A DNA stretch of 64,000 bases from DATLGB01 sp964242305 (GCA_964242305.1 CAXTBB010000014.1:20891-84890); one strand, 5' to 3'; counted from the stretch's first letter, positions 16,898 through 26,037 are shown. Translations and numbers: made by a program. Notes: generated by a model not told the origin, from the letters alone.

Positions 16898-17899
16898 ATG
16901 GCTCGGCGAATGAGCGCGACGAGGTGGCTGACGGCGTGCGGCGCAGCCGGCGTGGTTTCCCTCGGTGCCGGTGGGAGCGCGACCGGCGCGCCATCGGTAC
17001 GTCAGGCGACGGTGCGCAACCTGGCGCAGCCGGGCATCGAGTCCTCGCCCGCGCAACCGGAGCTGGTCCTCGCGTCGAGAGGCACCTGCGCGGACGTCCT
17101 GACGGCGTCTCAGATCGATGACGGCTCATCGCCATGCGCACCCGGCACGTGGCCCCAGACGGGGACGCACGCATGGAACCCACGACTTGACATCGCGGCC
17201 GGAGACACCGTCGAGATCACGTTGGCTCAGCCCGCGTCACAGGTCCGCTACAGCGCGGCCACCGACGGCCCAGCGGGCGGGCAGACCGCACCCGACGGCA
17301 CGCACGCGCCGAACAAGCAACTGCTCGGACCCGCCAGCGCCCAGTCCACCACCGACCCCCGCCGTTGGACGATCGAGGTGCCCAATCCGATGGATCCGCT
17401 GATCAGGACCGGCACGACCCTCTCGCTGGTCGCCACGACGGCTGATGGAGCTTCGGACTACGCGTTCTCGCTCGGAGCGCCCCGAGCCCAGAGCTACGGC
17501 GGCGCCTGCGGGCCGGCGTGGTACGCGCCAGACGATGTCACGACGTCCTGCCCGCAGGCACCGCCCGGGCACCCGCCGACGCCTGAGTCCACACCCGCTC
17601 CCCACACAGCGCATCTCGCTCGAACCCGCCTTCACGTCTCGAGCCGGCGGTTTCACCTCGCGATCGTCGGCCTCACCACGGGGGTGGTCCGAGCGAAGCT
17701 GATCTACCACGGCCGGTCCGCTGCACGCGTGTCGAAGACGACCGCCAGACGTGTGGACGCGAGACTTCACCCTGGCGTGTTCGCTGCTCTCAGGCGACGC
17801 GACTCGATACGCATGAAGACGATCCTGCGGGCCTGCGACCCGAACTCGTGCAGGCGCTCGGCCCAAGCACTGCGGCTCGAGTTCCGGTCGAGCCGGTGA
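16898..17899 (+). CDS. Secreted protein of unknown function
   Basis: A 333-aa protein with an N-terminal signal-like segment (RWLTACGAAGVVSLGAGGSA) and a Pro/Ser/Thr-rich body containing Cys pairs (GTCADVLTAS, GGACGPAWYA). The C-terminal third is basic. No domain family is recognised. It reads as an extracytoplasmic beta-rich protein. Third-position GC is somewhat lower than in neighbours. TTGACA occurs at 16858 but no good -10 follows at the right distance. Confidence 0.65.
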   Translation: MARRMSATRWLTACGAAGVVSLGAGGSATGAPSVRQATVRNLAQPGIESSPAQPELVLASRGTCADVLTASQIDDGSSPCAPGTWPQTGTHAWNPRLDIAAGDTVEITLAQPASQVRYSAATDGPAGGQTAPDGTHAPNKQLLGPASAQSTTDPRRWTIEVPNPMDPLIRTGTTLSLVATTADGASDYAFSLGAPRAQSYGGACGPAWYAPDDVTTSCPQAPPGHPPTPESTPAPHTAHLARTRLHVSSRRFHLAIVGLTTGVVRAKLIYHGRSAARVSKTTARRVDARLHPGVFAALRRRDSIRMKTILRACDPNSCRRSAQALRLEFRSSR

Positions 17900-17930
17900 C
17901 CCCGGTCTCGTGCTGCGCTCGCGGCGCCTC

Positions 17931-17936
17931 TAGCCT
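17931..17936 (+). promoter_or_regulatory. -10 hexamer TAGCCT for the zinc-ribbon gene
   Basis: TAGCCT is 8 nt before GTG 17945. Confidence 0.4.
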
Positions 17937-18173
17937 CGGAGTCGGTGGCTCACGAGCGCGACGAGACCGCGGAGGTCCGCTACGAGCGCCGGCGCACGGG
18001 CGTCGTCGCCGCCGGGACGCTGGCCTGCCCGTCCTGCGACGCGCCGGTCGCCCCGGTCGGGCGCATGCGGCTGACGGCACAGCTGGCGTGCCCGTTCTGC
18101 GCCCACGCGGGCCCCGTCCGCGATTTCCTCTCCCTCGCCATGCCGGCGCGCCCCGCGCACGTCGTGGTCCGCG

Positions 18174-18904
<731 letters not shown>

Positions 18905-18908
<4 letters not shown>

Positions 18909-19750
18909 GCGGCCACGACGGTGCCGCGCTCCCGCTGCCGGGCGCGCAGGTAGTCCAGCAGCCGGGCGAGCGGGATCGTGACGGCCAGGTACAGCACCGC
19001 GGCGCCCAGCAGCGGCGTGTAGTTGAAGTTCGAGCTCGCGTTGATCTGGGCGACCCGGAAGGCTTCCAGCGGGCCGAGGATCGAGACCAGGGCGACGTCC
19101 TTCTGCAGCGCGATGAAGTCGTTGAGCAGCGGCGGGGCGATCCGGCGCAGCGCCTGGGGGACGACCACGAAGCGCAGCGACTGGGTGGGGGTGAGGCCGA
19201 CGGCGAGCGCGGCGGCGCGCTGGCGGTCGTCGATGGACTCCAGGCCGGCGCGGTAGACCTCGGCCACGTAGGCGCCGTAGGAGAGGGCCAGGCCGAAGCC
19301 GCCGAGCACGACGGGGTCCGTCGGCACGCCCTTGAGCGCCAGCGCCGGGATCCCGAAGCCGACCAGATAGACGATCAGGATCGTCGGGATGCCGCGGAAG
19401 ACGTCCACGTAGAGGACGGCCAGCGCGCGGACCGGGAAGAGCGCCGGCGCGCGGCCCGTCCGGGCCAGCGCCACGACCAGCCCGAGGATGAGCACGACCA
19501 CCTCGACGATCAGGAACAGCTTGACGTCGAGCCAGAACCCGGCGAGCACGTCCGGGAACGACGTGCGGAACGCCGACCAGGACAGGAACGTCTCCCGGAA
19601 CGCGTCCCAGCCCGGACTGGTGACGATGACGGCGGCGAGCGTCCCCAGGACGACGACCGTCGACCCCGCCGCGACCGCCGCGCCGCGGCGTCCGCGGCGG
19701 CGCCGGGCGGCCGCGCGGACCGCCTGGCGCTCTCCGGGCAGTGGCGTCAG
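18905..19750 (-). CDS. Polar amino-acid ABC transporter permease, apparent CTG start
   Basis: A HisM/GlnP-family permease with the EAA-like loop QRAAALAVGLTPTQSLRFVV. The first usual start in frame (GTG 19549) would leave out a continuous coding N-terminus. Upstream of it the same frame encodes a basic stretch and a hydrophobic helix (AAVAAGSTVVVLGTLAAVIV), back to a CTG at 19750 that overlaps the binding-protein TGA as CTGA. I therefore annotate CTG 19750 (281 aa); GTG 19549 gives 214 aa. No in-frame ATG, GTG or TTG lies between them. Confidence 0.8.
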
Positions 19751-20607
19751 CGAAGCTCCGGCGCGCCGGCGGCTTCGCCGAGCTCACGCGACTGGATCTT
19801 CGCGAGCTCGCCGGAGCTGCGCAGCTCCTCGACGGCCTTCGAGACGCACGAGGTCAGCGGTGAGCCCTTGGCCAGCAGCGCGCCCCAGCGGTCGCCGCCC
19901 GGCGCGTCGAACTGGCCGACGATCTTCGAGCCGTCCACCTGCGCGGCGGTCACGTAGAACGCCGTCGGCAGGTCGACGACGACACCCTGGACGCGCTTCT
20001 GCTTGAGCGCCTGGACGACGTCATTGGAGTCGTTGTAGACCTGCGGGTCGGCGGTGGGCTTGACCTCTTGCTGGACGGCGTCGAGGCTGGTGGTGCCGAC
20101 CTGGACGCCGAGCTTGGCGTCCTTGAGGTCGGCCAGCGAGGTGACCTTCAGCGTCGAGCCCTTGGGCACGACGACGGCCTGCGGGGCCTCGAAGTAGGGC
20201 GCCGAGAAGTCGACGACCTTCTCGCGCTTGGGGGTGATGGAGATCTCGTTGACGTCGAAGTCGAACTTCTTGGGGCCGGGCGCGTAGCTCGAGTTGAACG
20301 GCACCACGATCCACTTCACCTCGTCCTTGGTGAAGCCGAGCCGGGTGGCGATCGCGTAGGCGACGGCGGACTCGAAGCCCTTGCCGTTGGTCGGGTCGTC
20401 GTCGGAGAAGTACGGCGGGTAGGCGGGCTTGTCGGTCCCCACGGTCAGCGTGCCGCCGGTGACCGTCTTGAGGCTGTCCTTCGCGCAGGAGTCGGAGCTG
20501 CCCCCGGAGGCGGTGGTCGAGCTGGACGTGGACTTGTCAGACCCGCAGCCGGCCACCAGAGCCGCGACGAGGACGAGCAGGACTAGGAGGAAGCGGTGCG
20601 CGCGCAT
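19747..20607 (-). CDS. Amino-acid ABC transporter substrate-binding lipoprotein
   Basis: A 286-aa SBP-bac-3 family lipoprotein with signal MRAHRFLLVLLVLVAALVAG followed by the lipobox Cys. The binding-domain motif VNEISITPKREKVVDFSAPY places it in the Gln/Glu/His-type group. ATG 20607 lies 25 nt inside the antiporter 3' end. A TAAAGT hexamer 9 nt upstream suggests its own promoter inside that gene. Confidence 0.92.
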   Translation of the reverse strand: MRAHRFLLVLLVLVAALVAGCGSDKSTSSSTTASGGSSDSCAKDSLKTVTGGTLTVGTDKPAYPPYFSDDDPTNGKGFESAVAYAIATRLGFTKDEVKWIVVPFNSSYAPGPKKFDFDVNEISITPKREKVVDFSAPYFEAPQAVVVPKGSTLKVTSLADLKDAKLGVQVGTTSLDAVQQEVKPTADPQVYNDSNDVVQALKQKRVQGVVVDLPTAFYVTAAQVDGSKIVGQFDAPGGDRWGALLAKGSPLTSCVSKAVEELRSSGELAKIQSRELGEAAGAPELR

Positions 20608-21734
20608 AGCGCGCGCACTTTACGGCCTCCGGACCGGCGGCTCAGACGGCGCAGGAGGGGGCCGGCGGCCAGGGTGGTGATCAGGGCCATCGCGACCATG
20701 GCGGTGTAGAGGCGGACGTCGATCAGCCCGGCGCGCAGGCCGGCGCTGAGGACGACGAGCTCGACCAGGCCGCGGGTGTTCATCAGGGCGCCGACGACCA
20801 GGGCGTCCCGGCGGTCCAGGCCGGCCCTGGCGGCGGCCAGCGTGGCGCTGGCGAACTTGGCGCTGACGGCAACCGCAAGCACGCCGGCGAGCAGCGGCAG
20901 GCCGCCGCTCAGCAGGCCGCCGAGGTCCACCCGCAGGGCCGGGACGGCGAAGAACAGCGGCAGCAGGACAGCGATCGCGTGGCGTGGGACGGGCGCGTGC
21001 AGCGCCGCGACCGCCGCGCGGCGGACCGGCACGGGCAGGGCCAGGGCGAAGGCGAAGGCGCCAAGCACGACGTGGAGACCGGCCAGCTGGGACGCGGTCG
21101 CGGCGACGGCCAGGCCGACCAGGGCGAGGCGCGCGGGGAGGAAACGGGCGAGGAGGACGGTGACGCCCAGGGCGACCGCGCCGCGCGTGGCCACCGCGAC
21201 CGGCGAGCCGTCCGCCGCGAGCCCGACCGCCACGCCCAGCAGTGGCCAGATGAGCAGCTCCTGGGCGGCGGCAGCGCCGAGGCTGACGCGGCCGGGCCGC
21301 GTCTCGGCCAGTCCCCGCTGCTCGACGATGCGGGCCAGCACCGGGAACGCGGTGACCGCGAACGCCGTGGCCAGGAACAGCACGGCGGCGAGCCCGGTGC
21401 GCCCGACCACGAGCGCCACGGCCACGCCGGCTAGGAACGGGACGGCGAAGGACGCGGCGCCGACCGAGAGGACCGCGTCGCGGTCGCGGCGCAGCGCGGT
21501 CGGGTCCAGGCCGGCTACGACGCGGAAGACGTAGGCCGCCAGCGCCGCCTCGCCGATCACGGTGAGCCCGTCGACCACGCCGGGCCGGAACACGCCGTGC
21601 AGGCCGATCGTCCCCAGCACCACCCCGGCCAGCACCTCGCCGATCACGCGCGGCTGGCCGACACGCTCGAGGACGCCGCCGAGCAGGCGCGACAGCGCGA
21701 CGATCAGCACGGCGGCGAGCAGAAGCGTTCCCAC
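20583..21734 (-). CDS. CPA2-type cation/proton antiporter
   Basis: A 383-aa membrane protein with about 11-12 helices and the Na+/H+ exchanger pattern QPRVIGEVLAGVVLGTIGLH, AFAVTAFPVLARIVEQRGLA and NTRGLVELVVL. Its 3' end overlaps the binding-protein start by 25 nt. It is divergent from the ArsR gene. Likely functions are K+ or Na+ efflux and pH homeostasis; no RCK domain is attached. Confidence 0.9.
   Translation of the reverse strand: MGTLLLAAVLIVALSRLLGGVLERVGQPRVIGEVLAGVVLGTIGLHGVFRPGVVDGLTVIGEAALAAYVFRVVAGLDPTALRRDRDAVLSVGAASFAVPFLAGVAVALVVGRTGLAAVLFLATAFAVTAFPVLARIVEQRGLAETRPGRVSLGAAAAQELLIWPLLGVAVGLAADGSPVAVATRGAVALGVTVLLARFLPARLALVGLAVAATASQLAGLHVVLGAFAFALALPVPVRRAAVAALHAPVPRHAIAVLLPLFFAVPALRVDLGGLLSGGLPLLAGVLAVAVSAKFASATLAAARAGLDRRDALVVGALMNTRGLVELVVLSAGLRAGLIDVRLYTAMVAMALITTLAAGPLLRRLSRRSGGRKVRALCARTASS
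20617..20622 (-). promoter_or_regulatory. -10 hexamer TAAAGT for the amino-acid ABC operon
   Basis: Minus-strand TAAAGT, 9 nt before ATG 20607, located inside the 3' end of the antiporter gene. Confidence 0.4.
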
Positions 21735-21765
21735 ACGGGTGATACGGGCCTCGAACCGACCCGGC

Positions 21766-21793
21766 TTGACATATGCTTATAACGGTATATATT
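21766..21793 (+). promoter_or_regulatory. Strong consensus promoter and AT-rich dyad upstream of arsR-type gene
   Basis: TTGACA (21766-21771), 16-nt spacer and TATATT (21788-21793) give the best sigma-A match in the window. The AT-rich spacer forms an imperfect palindrome centred on TTATAA (about 21770-21791), a plausible ArsR autoregulatory operator. Confidence 0.7.
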
Positions 21794-21800
21794 GATGTGC

Positions 21801-22139
21801 GTGGCACGAGCAGCGACCACCGCGGACACGTTCAACGCGATCGCCGAGCCCCGGCGGCGCGAGATCCTGGACGCGCTGGCCGGGGGGGAGCGGGCGGTCA
21901 ACGACCTGGTCGCCCGCCTGGGGATGACGCAGCCGCAGGTCTCCAAGCACCTGCGGGTGCTCCGCGAGGTGGGCGCCGTCGACGTCCGCGAGGACGGCCG
22001 GCAGCGGCTGTACCGCCTCAACGGCCCCGCGCTCAAGCCCGTCCACGACTGGGTGCAGGCCTACGCCCACCTGTGGAACGAGCGCTTCGACGCGCTCGAC
22101 GACGTGCTGGCCGACCTACAACCCAAGGAGGAACGATGA
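21801..22139 (+). CDS. ArsR-family winged-helix regulator
   Basis: A 112-aa regulator from GTG 21801, 7 nt after the TATATT -10 box; the in-frame TTG 21792 and ATG 21795 fall in or next to the -10 box. The helix-turn-helix is AVNDLVARLGMTQPQVSKHL, preceded by EPRRREILDAL. No Cys metal-binding ELCVC box is visible. This is the non-metal ArsR subtype that is typically paired with an AHSA1/SRPBCC gene, here overlapping by 4 nt. Confidence 0.92.
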   Translation: MARAATTADTFNAIAEPRRREILDALAGGERAVNDLVARLGMTQPQVSKHLRVLREVGAVDVREDGRQRLYRLNGPALKPVHDWVQAYAHLWNERFDALDDVLADLQPKEER

Positions 22140-22618
22140 TCCTGTCCGACACCACCACCGTCACCACTCGCGGCGACCGCGACATCCTCGTCACGCGCGA
22201 GTTCGACGCGCCGCGCGCGCTGGTCTTCCGCGCGTGGACGGAGCCCGAGCTCGTGCGCCGCTGGTGGACCGCCAAGCGCGGCACGATGTCGGTCTGCGAG
22301 ATCGACCTGCGCGTGGGGGGGAAGTGGCGCTTCGCCATGACCGCCGACAGCGAGGGGCAGGAGGTCGAGTTCTACGGCGAGTACCGCGAGGTGGTCGCGC
22401 CGGAGCGGCTGGTCTCCACCGAGATCTACGCGCCCTTCCCCGACCATCCGGCGCTCAACACGCTGACCTTCGAGGAGCGCGAGGGCCACACGTTCGCCAC
22501 GCTGCTGGTCGAGCACGACACGCCGGAGGCGCGGGACATGCACCTGCAGTCGGGCATGGAGAACGGCCTGCGCGACGCGCTCGACCTGCTCGAGGCCGTC
22601 GCCCAGTCGCTGCGATAG
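22136..22618 (+). CDS. AHSA1/SRPBCC family protein
   Basis: A 160-aa protein starting MILSDTTTVTTRGDRDILVT, with REFDAPRALVFRAWTEPELV and the block WRFAMTADSEG. ATG 22136 overlaps the ArsR stop and is preceded by a strong Shine-Dalgarno (AAGGAGG), which fits translation inside an operon. ArsR-AHSA1 pairs are common two-gene operons; the protein binds a small hydrophobic ligand or acts as an effector, with unknown specificity. Confidence 0.92.
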   Translation: MILSDTTTVTTRGDRDILVTREFDAPRALVFRAWTEPELVRRWWTAKRGTMSVCEIDLRVGGKWRFAMTADSEGQEVEFYGEYREVVAPERLVSTEIYAPFPDHPALNTLTFEEREGHTFATLLVEHDTPEARDMHLQSGMENGLRDALDLLEAVAQSLR

Positions 22619-22622
22619 GTGA

Positions 22623-22640
22623 CCCCGGTCGTGACCGGGG
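22623..22640 (+). terminator. GC-rich hairpin after the ArsR/AHSA1 operon
   Basis: CCCCGG, six nucleotides, CCGGGG: a compact stem directly after the AHSA1 stop without a T-tract, as is common for high-GC terminators. Confidence 0.4.
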
Positions 22641-22654
22641 CCCGTACCCCGGTC

Positions 22655-22777
22655 ATGATCGACGAGAAGACCGAGCCCGACACCGATGACGCCGACGACG
22701 ACACCGTGCCCGCCGCCCCCGGCGACAGCGACACCGACCTGGGGGACACCGACCAGCACTCCGACGCCGACGCCTGA
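22655..22777 (+). CDS. Small acidic protein (40 aa), hypothetical
   Basis: A short open frame MIDEKTEPDTDDADDDTVPA followed by 20 more residues, very rich in Asp and Thr, located between AHSA1 and the SIP gene. The composition is highly biased and intrinsically disordered. No Shine-Dalgarno or clear -10 is present. It could be a genuine small protein or GAC-repeat noise; I cannot decide. Confidence 0.35.
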   Translation: MIDEKTEPDTDDADDDTVPAAPGDSDTDLGDTDQHSDADA

Positions 22778-22783
22778 GGGCCG

Positions 22784-22789
22784 TACGCT
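22784..22789 (+). promoter_or_regulatory. -10 hexamer TACGCT for the SIP gene
   Basis: TACGCT is 6 nt before ATG 22796. Confidence 0.4.
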
Positions 22790-22795
22790 CGGGGC

Positions 22796-23506
22796 ATGGA
22801 GACCGTGGTCCTCGAGGCATCCTGGCTGACCCCCGGCGTGCGCCGGATCGTCGTCGGCGGCGATGCCCTCGACGGCTTCGCCCCGGAATTCGCCGACAGC
22901 TACGTGAAGTGCCGGTTCGGCGACCGGATGCGCTCGTACACGGTGCGCGCGTGGGACGCCGAGCGCCGCCGGCTGACGCTGGACTTCGTCGTGCATGGGG
23001 ACCGCGGGCTGGCCGGCCCGTGGGCGGCGGCGGCGCAGCCGGGCGACACGCTGGAGATCAAGGGTCCCGGTGGCGCCTACGCGCCGTCCCCCGACGCCGA
23101 CTGGCACCTGCTGGCGGGCGACGAGGCGGTCATCCCCGCCATCGCGGTCGCGCTGGAGCGGGTGCCCGCCGGCGTCCCGGCGCTGGTCGTGATCGAGGTG
23201 CCCGGCCCCGCGCACGAGCAGCCGCTCGCCTCCCCGGGGGAACTGGATCTGCGCTGGATCCACGGCGAAGGGCTCGTCGAGGCCGTCACCGGGCTCGACC
23301 TTCCCGAGGGACAGGGGCACGCGTTCATTCACGGCGAGGCGACCGCCGTCCGCCTCATCCGCCGCCATCTCGTCCTCGAGCGTGGCATGCCCGTCGAGAC
23401 GCTGTCGGCCACGGGCTACTGGAAGGAGCGCCGGACCGACGAGGAGTGGCGCGCCGACAAGAAGCAGTGGCTGGCCGCGGCCGAGGCGGACCTGCAACCG
23501 TCGTGA
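22796..23506 (+). CDS. Siderophore-interacting protein (ferric-siderophore reductase)
   Basis: A 236-aa flavoprotein of the SIP/ViuB family. The FAD site is DRMRSYTVRAWDAERRRLTL and the C-terminal NAD(P)H-type domain ends TLSATGYWKERRTDEEWR, typical of the group. It reduces ferric siderophores in the cytoplasm using NAD(P)H or ferredoxin. No siderophore uptake gene or Fur-type box is seen nearby. The next small gene overlaps it by 4 nt. Confidence 0.9.
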   Translation: METVVLEASWLTPGVRRIVVGGDALDGFAPEFADSYVKCRFGDRMRSYTVRAWDAERRRLTLDFVVHGDRGLAGPWAAAAQPGDTLEIKGPGGAYAPSPDADWHLLAGDEAVIPAIAVALERVPAGVPALVVIEVPGPAHEQPLASPGELDLRWIHGEGLVEAVTGLDLPEGQGHAFIHGEATAVRLIRRHLVLERGMPVETLSATGYWKERRTDEEWRADKKQWLAAAEADLQPS

Positions 23507-23742
23507 CGGAGCGCACGCCTGACGGTCACTACGTCGTCATCGACGGGCGCCGCTGGCGGGCGACGGACCCGGACCTGCCCGAGGCGCGCCGTCGCGAGCT
23601 CGTCTCCGAGCTGATGTCGGCGCGCAGCGCGGTCGGGCACGCCAAGCGGCGCGGGGACGCCGTCGCCGAGCGCGCCGCCCGCGACCGCGTCCACGCCGCC
23701 AAGGTGGCGCTGGGGGAGCGCGGACCGAAGTGGTGGGAGTGA
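23503..23742 (+). CDS. Conserved small protein
   Basis: A 79-aa protein from GTG 23503, overlapping the SIP stop (GTGA). The sequence GRRWRATDPDLPEARRRELV, then ELMSARSAVGHAKR and a terminal KVALGERGPKWWE, matches a widespread small family sometimes labelled biopolymer transporter Tol without functional support. Function unknown; predicted helical and soluble. Confidence 0.8.
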   Translation: MTERTPDGHYVVIDGRRWRATDPDLPEARRRELVSELMSARSAVGHAKRRGDAVAERAARDRVHAAKVALGERGPKWWE

Positions 23743-23759
23743 GGCGCGCCCTCCCTCAC
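23739..23759 (+). terminator. Hairpin between convergent genes
   Basis: GTGAGG, nine nucleotides, CCTCAC spans both stop codons of the convergent pair ending at 23742 and 23756. A possible bidirectional terminator. Confidence 0.35.
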
Positions 23760-24376
23760 AGCACGTCCGCGAGCGCGGCGGGGTCGACGATCGTCTGCTT
23801 GCCGTCCTTGGTGAGCACGAAGGTCGGCGTGCCGGTGACGCCGAGGCGTTTTGCCTCCGCCGTCGCCGCGGCGACGGCGCGGTCGGCGCCGGCCGGGACC
23901 GTCGCGTCCACGCCCGCCGCCTTCGCGACGTGGCCGACGAACGCCGGCGTCGCGTAGCCGGAGTTCTCCTCGCCCTGGTTGGCGAAGACCTGCTCCAGGA
24001 ACGGCCACAGCCGGTCCTGCGCGCGGGCGCCGGCGGCGTGCTCGGCGAGCGTCACGGAGTCCGGTCCCAGGAAGGAGAGCACGCGCGCGTCGAGCTTGAC
24101 CTTGCCCGTGCGCACGTACTTCTGGAGCAGGGCGGGGAGGACGGTGCGGGACGTCTCCGCGCAGATCGGGCACTGCGGGTCGACGAACTCCGTCAGCGTG
24201 GCGGGCGCGCCGGGATCGCCGAGCACGCCTCGGTGCTCGGGGATGCCGGTGAGCAGGTTCGCCGGCGCCGGCTTCTTAGTGGGTCGCTTCTCCGCGCTGG
24301 AGACGATGGCGAACACGATGGTGAGCGCGGCCGCGCCGGCGATGACGGCGGCGAGCCGGGTGAGACGAGACGACAT
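23756..24376 (-). CDS. DsbA-like membrane-anchored thiol oxidoreductase
   Basis: A 206-aa protein with an N-terminal anchor (LAAVIAGAAALTIVFAIVSS), a thioredoxin fold with DPQCPICAET (CPIC active site) and the cis-Pro loop GVTGTPTFVL. It probably oxidises or isomerises disulfides on the outer face of the membrane. It follows the polytopic membrane gene at 24432, which could be a partner. A GAGGGG element shortly upstream of the ATG serves as Shine-Dalgarno. Confidence 0.9.
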   Translation of the reverse strand: MSSRLTRLAAVIAGAAALTIVFAIVSSAEKRPTKKPAPANLLTGIPEHRGVLGDPGAPATLTEFVDPQCPICAETSRTVLPALLQKYVRTGKVKLDARVLSFLGPDSVTLAEHAAGARAQDRLWPFLEQVFANQGEENSGYATPAFVGHVAKAAGVDATVPAGADRAVAAATAEAKRLGVTGTPTFVLTKDGKQTIVDPAALADVL

Positions 24377-24431
24377 GGAACCCCTCTTCTGAAGACCTGG
24401 ACAGGACGCGCACGGCGGCGCGCTGGGACCT

Positions 24432-24980
24432 TCAGGTGACGGGAGGGGCGCGCCCCCGGCGGGGGCCGCGGCGGACGGGGAGCGCGGGCCGGCGGTCCGC
24501 GCGGACGTAGAGCCATTCGAGTCGTGAGCGCCCGCCCGGCCGCGGCGCCTTGAGCGGCGGCAGCGAGGCGCGGTCGGTGACCCGCAGCACCAGCGCCAGC
24601 AGCGCGCCGGCGACGACGCACAGGGCGAGGACGCCGGGCGCCGAGCCGCCCAGGACCGTGTCGTTGCCGCCCAGGGCGCGGGCGAGCAGCGCCTGCCCGG
24701 TGCAGGCGACGGCGACGCCCGTCGTCCCGAGCGCCCACAGGCGGACGAACGAGGTCGGCGTGCTCGGCAGCCGGCGGACCAGCCGCCACGCGGTGGCGAC
24801 CGAGAAGGCGATCAGCAGCAGGACGGCCACGGGCCCGAGCCAGCCACGGCCGGCCGCCTCCAGGCAGGTCTGCGCATGGGTCCCGCAGGCCGCCGTCGCC
24901 CGCGTCAGATCGACCCCCGCCGCCAGCAGCGGCAGCAGGATCAGCGTCCTGACGGAGAGCGGGATGCGGGCCACGGTCAT
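24432..24980 (-). CDS. Polytopic membrane protein, DsbA-linked
   Basis: A 182-aa protein with four predicted helices (about 10-25, 45-63, 78-100 and 112-135) and a basic C-terminal tail. A periplasmic-side loop has two Cys (AACGTHAQTCLEAA), which would fit a DsbB/VKOR-like electron exchange with the downstream DsbA-like protein, but no such family signature is certain. Function is inferred only from position. Confidence 0.65.
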   Translation of the reverse strand: MTVARIPLSVRTLILLPLLAAGVDLTRATAACGTHAQTCLEAAGRGWLGPVAVLLLIAFSVATAWRLVRRLPSTPTSFVRLWALGTTGVAVACTGQALLARALGGNDTVLGGSAPGVLALCVVAGALLALVLRVTDRASLPPLKAPRPGGRSRLEWLYVRADRRPALPVRRGPRRGRAPPVT

Positions 24981-25030
24981 CTCACCATCGGCACCTGACC
25001 TGTTCGTCCCTTAAAGAAGCCGTGCGCGCG

Positions 25031-25036
25031 TAGCCT
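25031..25036 (+). promoter_or_regulatory. -10 hexamer TAGCCT for the FrnE-like gene
   Basis: TAGCCT is 8 nt before ATG 25045. Confidence 0.4.
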
Positions 25037-25044
25037 GGCGGGCC

Positions 25045-25680
25045 ATGCACGTCGAGATCTGGTCCGACCTCGCCTGCCCCTGGTGCTATGTCGGCAAGCG
25101 CCTCTTCGACGCCGCGCTCGAGCGCTTCGAGGACCGCGACGCGGTGACGGTCACCTACCGCTCCTTCGAGCTCGATCCGCAGGCGCCGGCCGTGCGCGAG
25201 GGGTCGGTCGTCGAGCAGCTCGCCCGCAAGTACGGGATCACCGCCGAGCGCGCCGCGGAGCTCAACGGCCAGCTCACCGCCGTCGCCGAGACGTCCGGAA
25301 TCGACATGCGCTTCGACCGCGTCCGCTCGGGCAACACCTTCGACGCCCACCGCGTCGTTCACCTCGCCGCCGAGCACGGCCGGCAGGCCGAGGTCAAGGA
25401 GCGCCTCTTCCGCGCCTACTTCACCGAGGGCGAGTCGCTCTCCGACCACGCCGCGCTGACGCGGCTGGCCGGCGAGGCCGGGCTGCCCGAGGAGGAGACG
25501 TCCGCGACGCTCGCGGGCGACCGGTTCGCCGAGGCCGTCCGCGCCGACGAGCAGCTCGCCGCCGCCAACGGCATCGCCGCCGTCCCCTTCTTCGCCGTCG
25601 ACCGCCGGGTGGGCGCCGCCGGCGCCCAGGACCCGGCCGTCCTCCTCGACATGCTCCGCTCGGTCAGCGCCGCTCGATGA
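25045..25680 (+). CDS. DsbA family oxidoreductase, FrnE-like
   Basis: A 211-aa protein starting MHVEIWSDLACPWCYVGKRL with a CPWC active site and no signal peptide, hence cytoplasmic. The 2-hydroxychromene-2-carboxylate isomerase/FrnE fold is supported by TVTYRSFELDPQAP and the cis-Pro region NGIAAVPFFAVDRR. Typical roles are thiol-disulfide chemistry in oxidative stress or polyketide isomerisation. The 3' end overlaps the convergent VOC gene by 17 nt. Confidence 0.92.
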   Translation: MHVEIWSDLACPWCYVGKRLFDAALERFEDRDAVTVTYRSFELDPQAPAVREGSVVEQLARKYGITAERAAELNGQLTAVAETSGIDMRFDRVRSGNTFDAHRVVHLAAEHGRQAEVKERLFRAYFTEGESLSDHAALTRLAGEAGLPEEETSATLAGDRFAEAVRADEQLAAANGIAAVPFFAVDRRVGAAGAQDPAVLLDMLRSVSAAR

Positions 25681-26037
25681 GCTCGACCCGGTAGCCGTCC
25701 GGGTCGCGCACGAAGCAGATCCGCGGGCCGGACTCGCCGACCGTGTAGGCGGCTTCTCGGGCTGGATGCCCTTGCCGTCGAGGGCATCGAGGGTGTCGTC
25801 GAGGCCGTCGACGACGAGCGCGATGTGGTTGTAGCCGGTGCCGAGCTCGTAGGACTCGACGCCGGGGTTCCAGGTCAGCTCGAGGCGGTCGCCGTCCCCC
25901 GGGATGCCCATGAAGACGTTGACGGCGCCGTCGGGGAGGTCCATGCGGCGGCGCTCCTCGAAGCCGAGCTCGGTGTAGAAGCCGACCGCGCGATCGATGT
26001 CGCCGATCCGGTAGCAGGTGTGGATGAACTCGGTCAT
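25664..26037 (-). pseudogene. VOC / lactoylglutathione lyase-like gene with a one-base frameshift
   Basis: Starts MTEFIHTCYRIGDIDRAVGF and runs to GIQPEKPP near 25750. The family tail then appears in the next frame as YTVGESGPRICFVRDPDGYR and ends VELIERR. The span is 374 nt, so one missing base around 25748-25752 would restore 124 codons. All expected VOC metal and glutathione-site regions are otherwise present. Either a recent inactivation or a base-call error in a G+C-rich run; the latter is favoured because the rest is intact. Confidence 0.85.
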
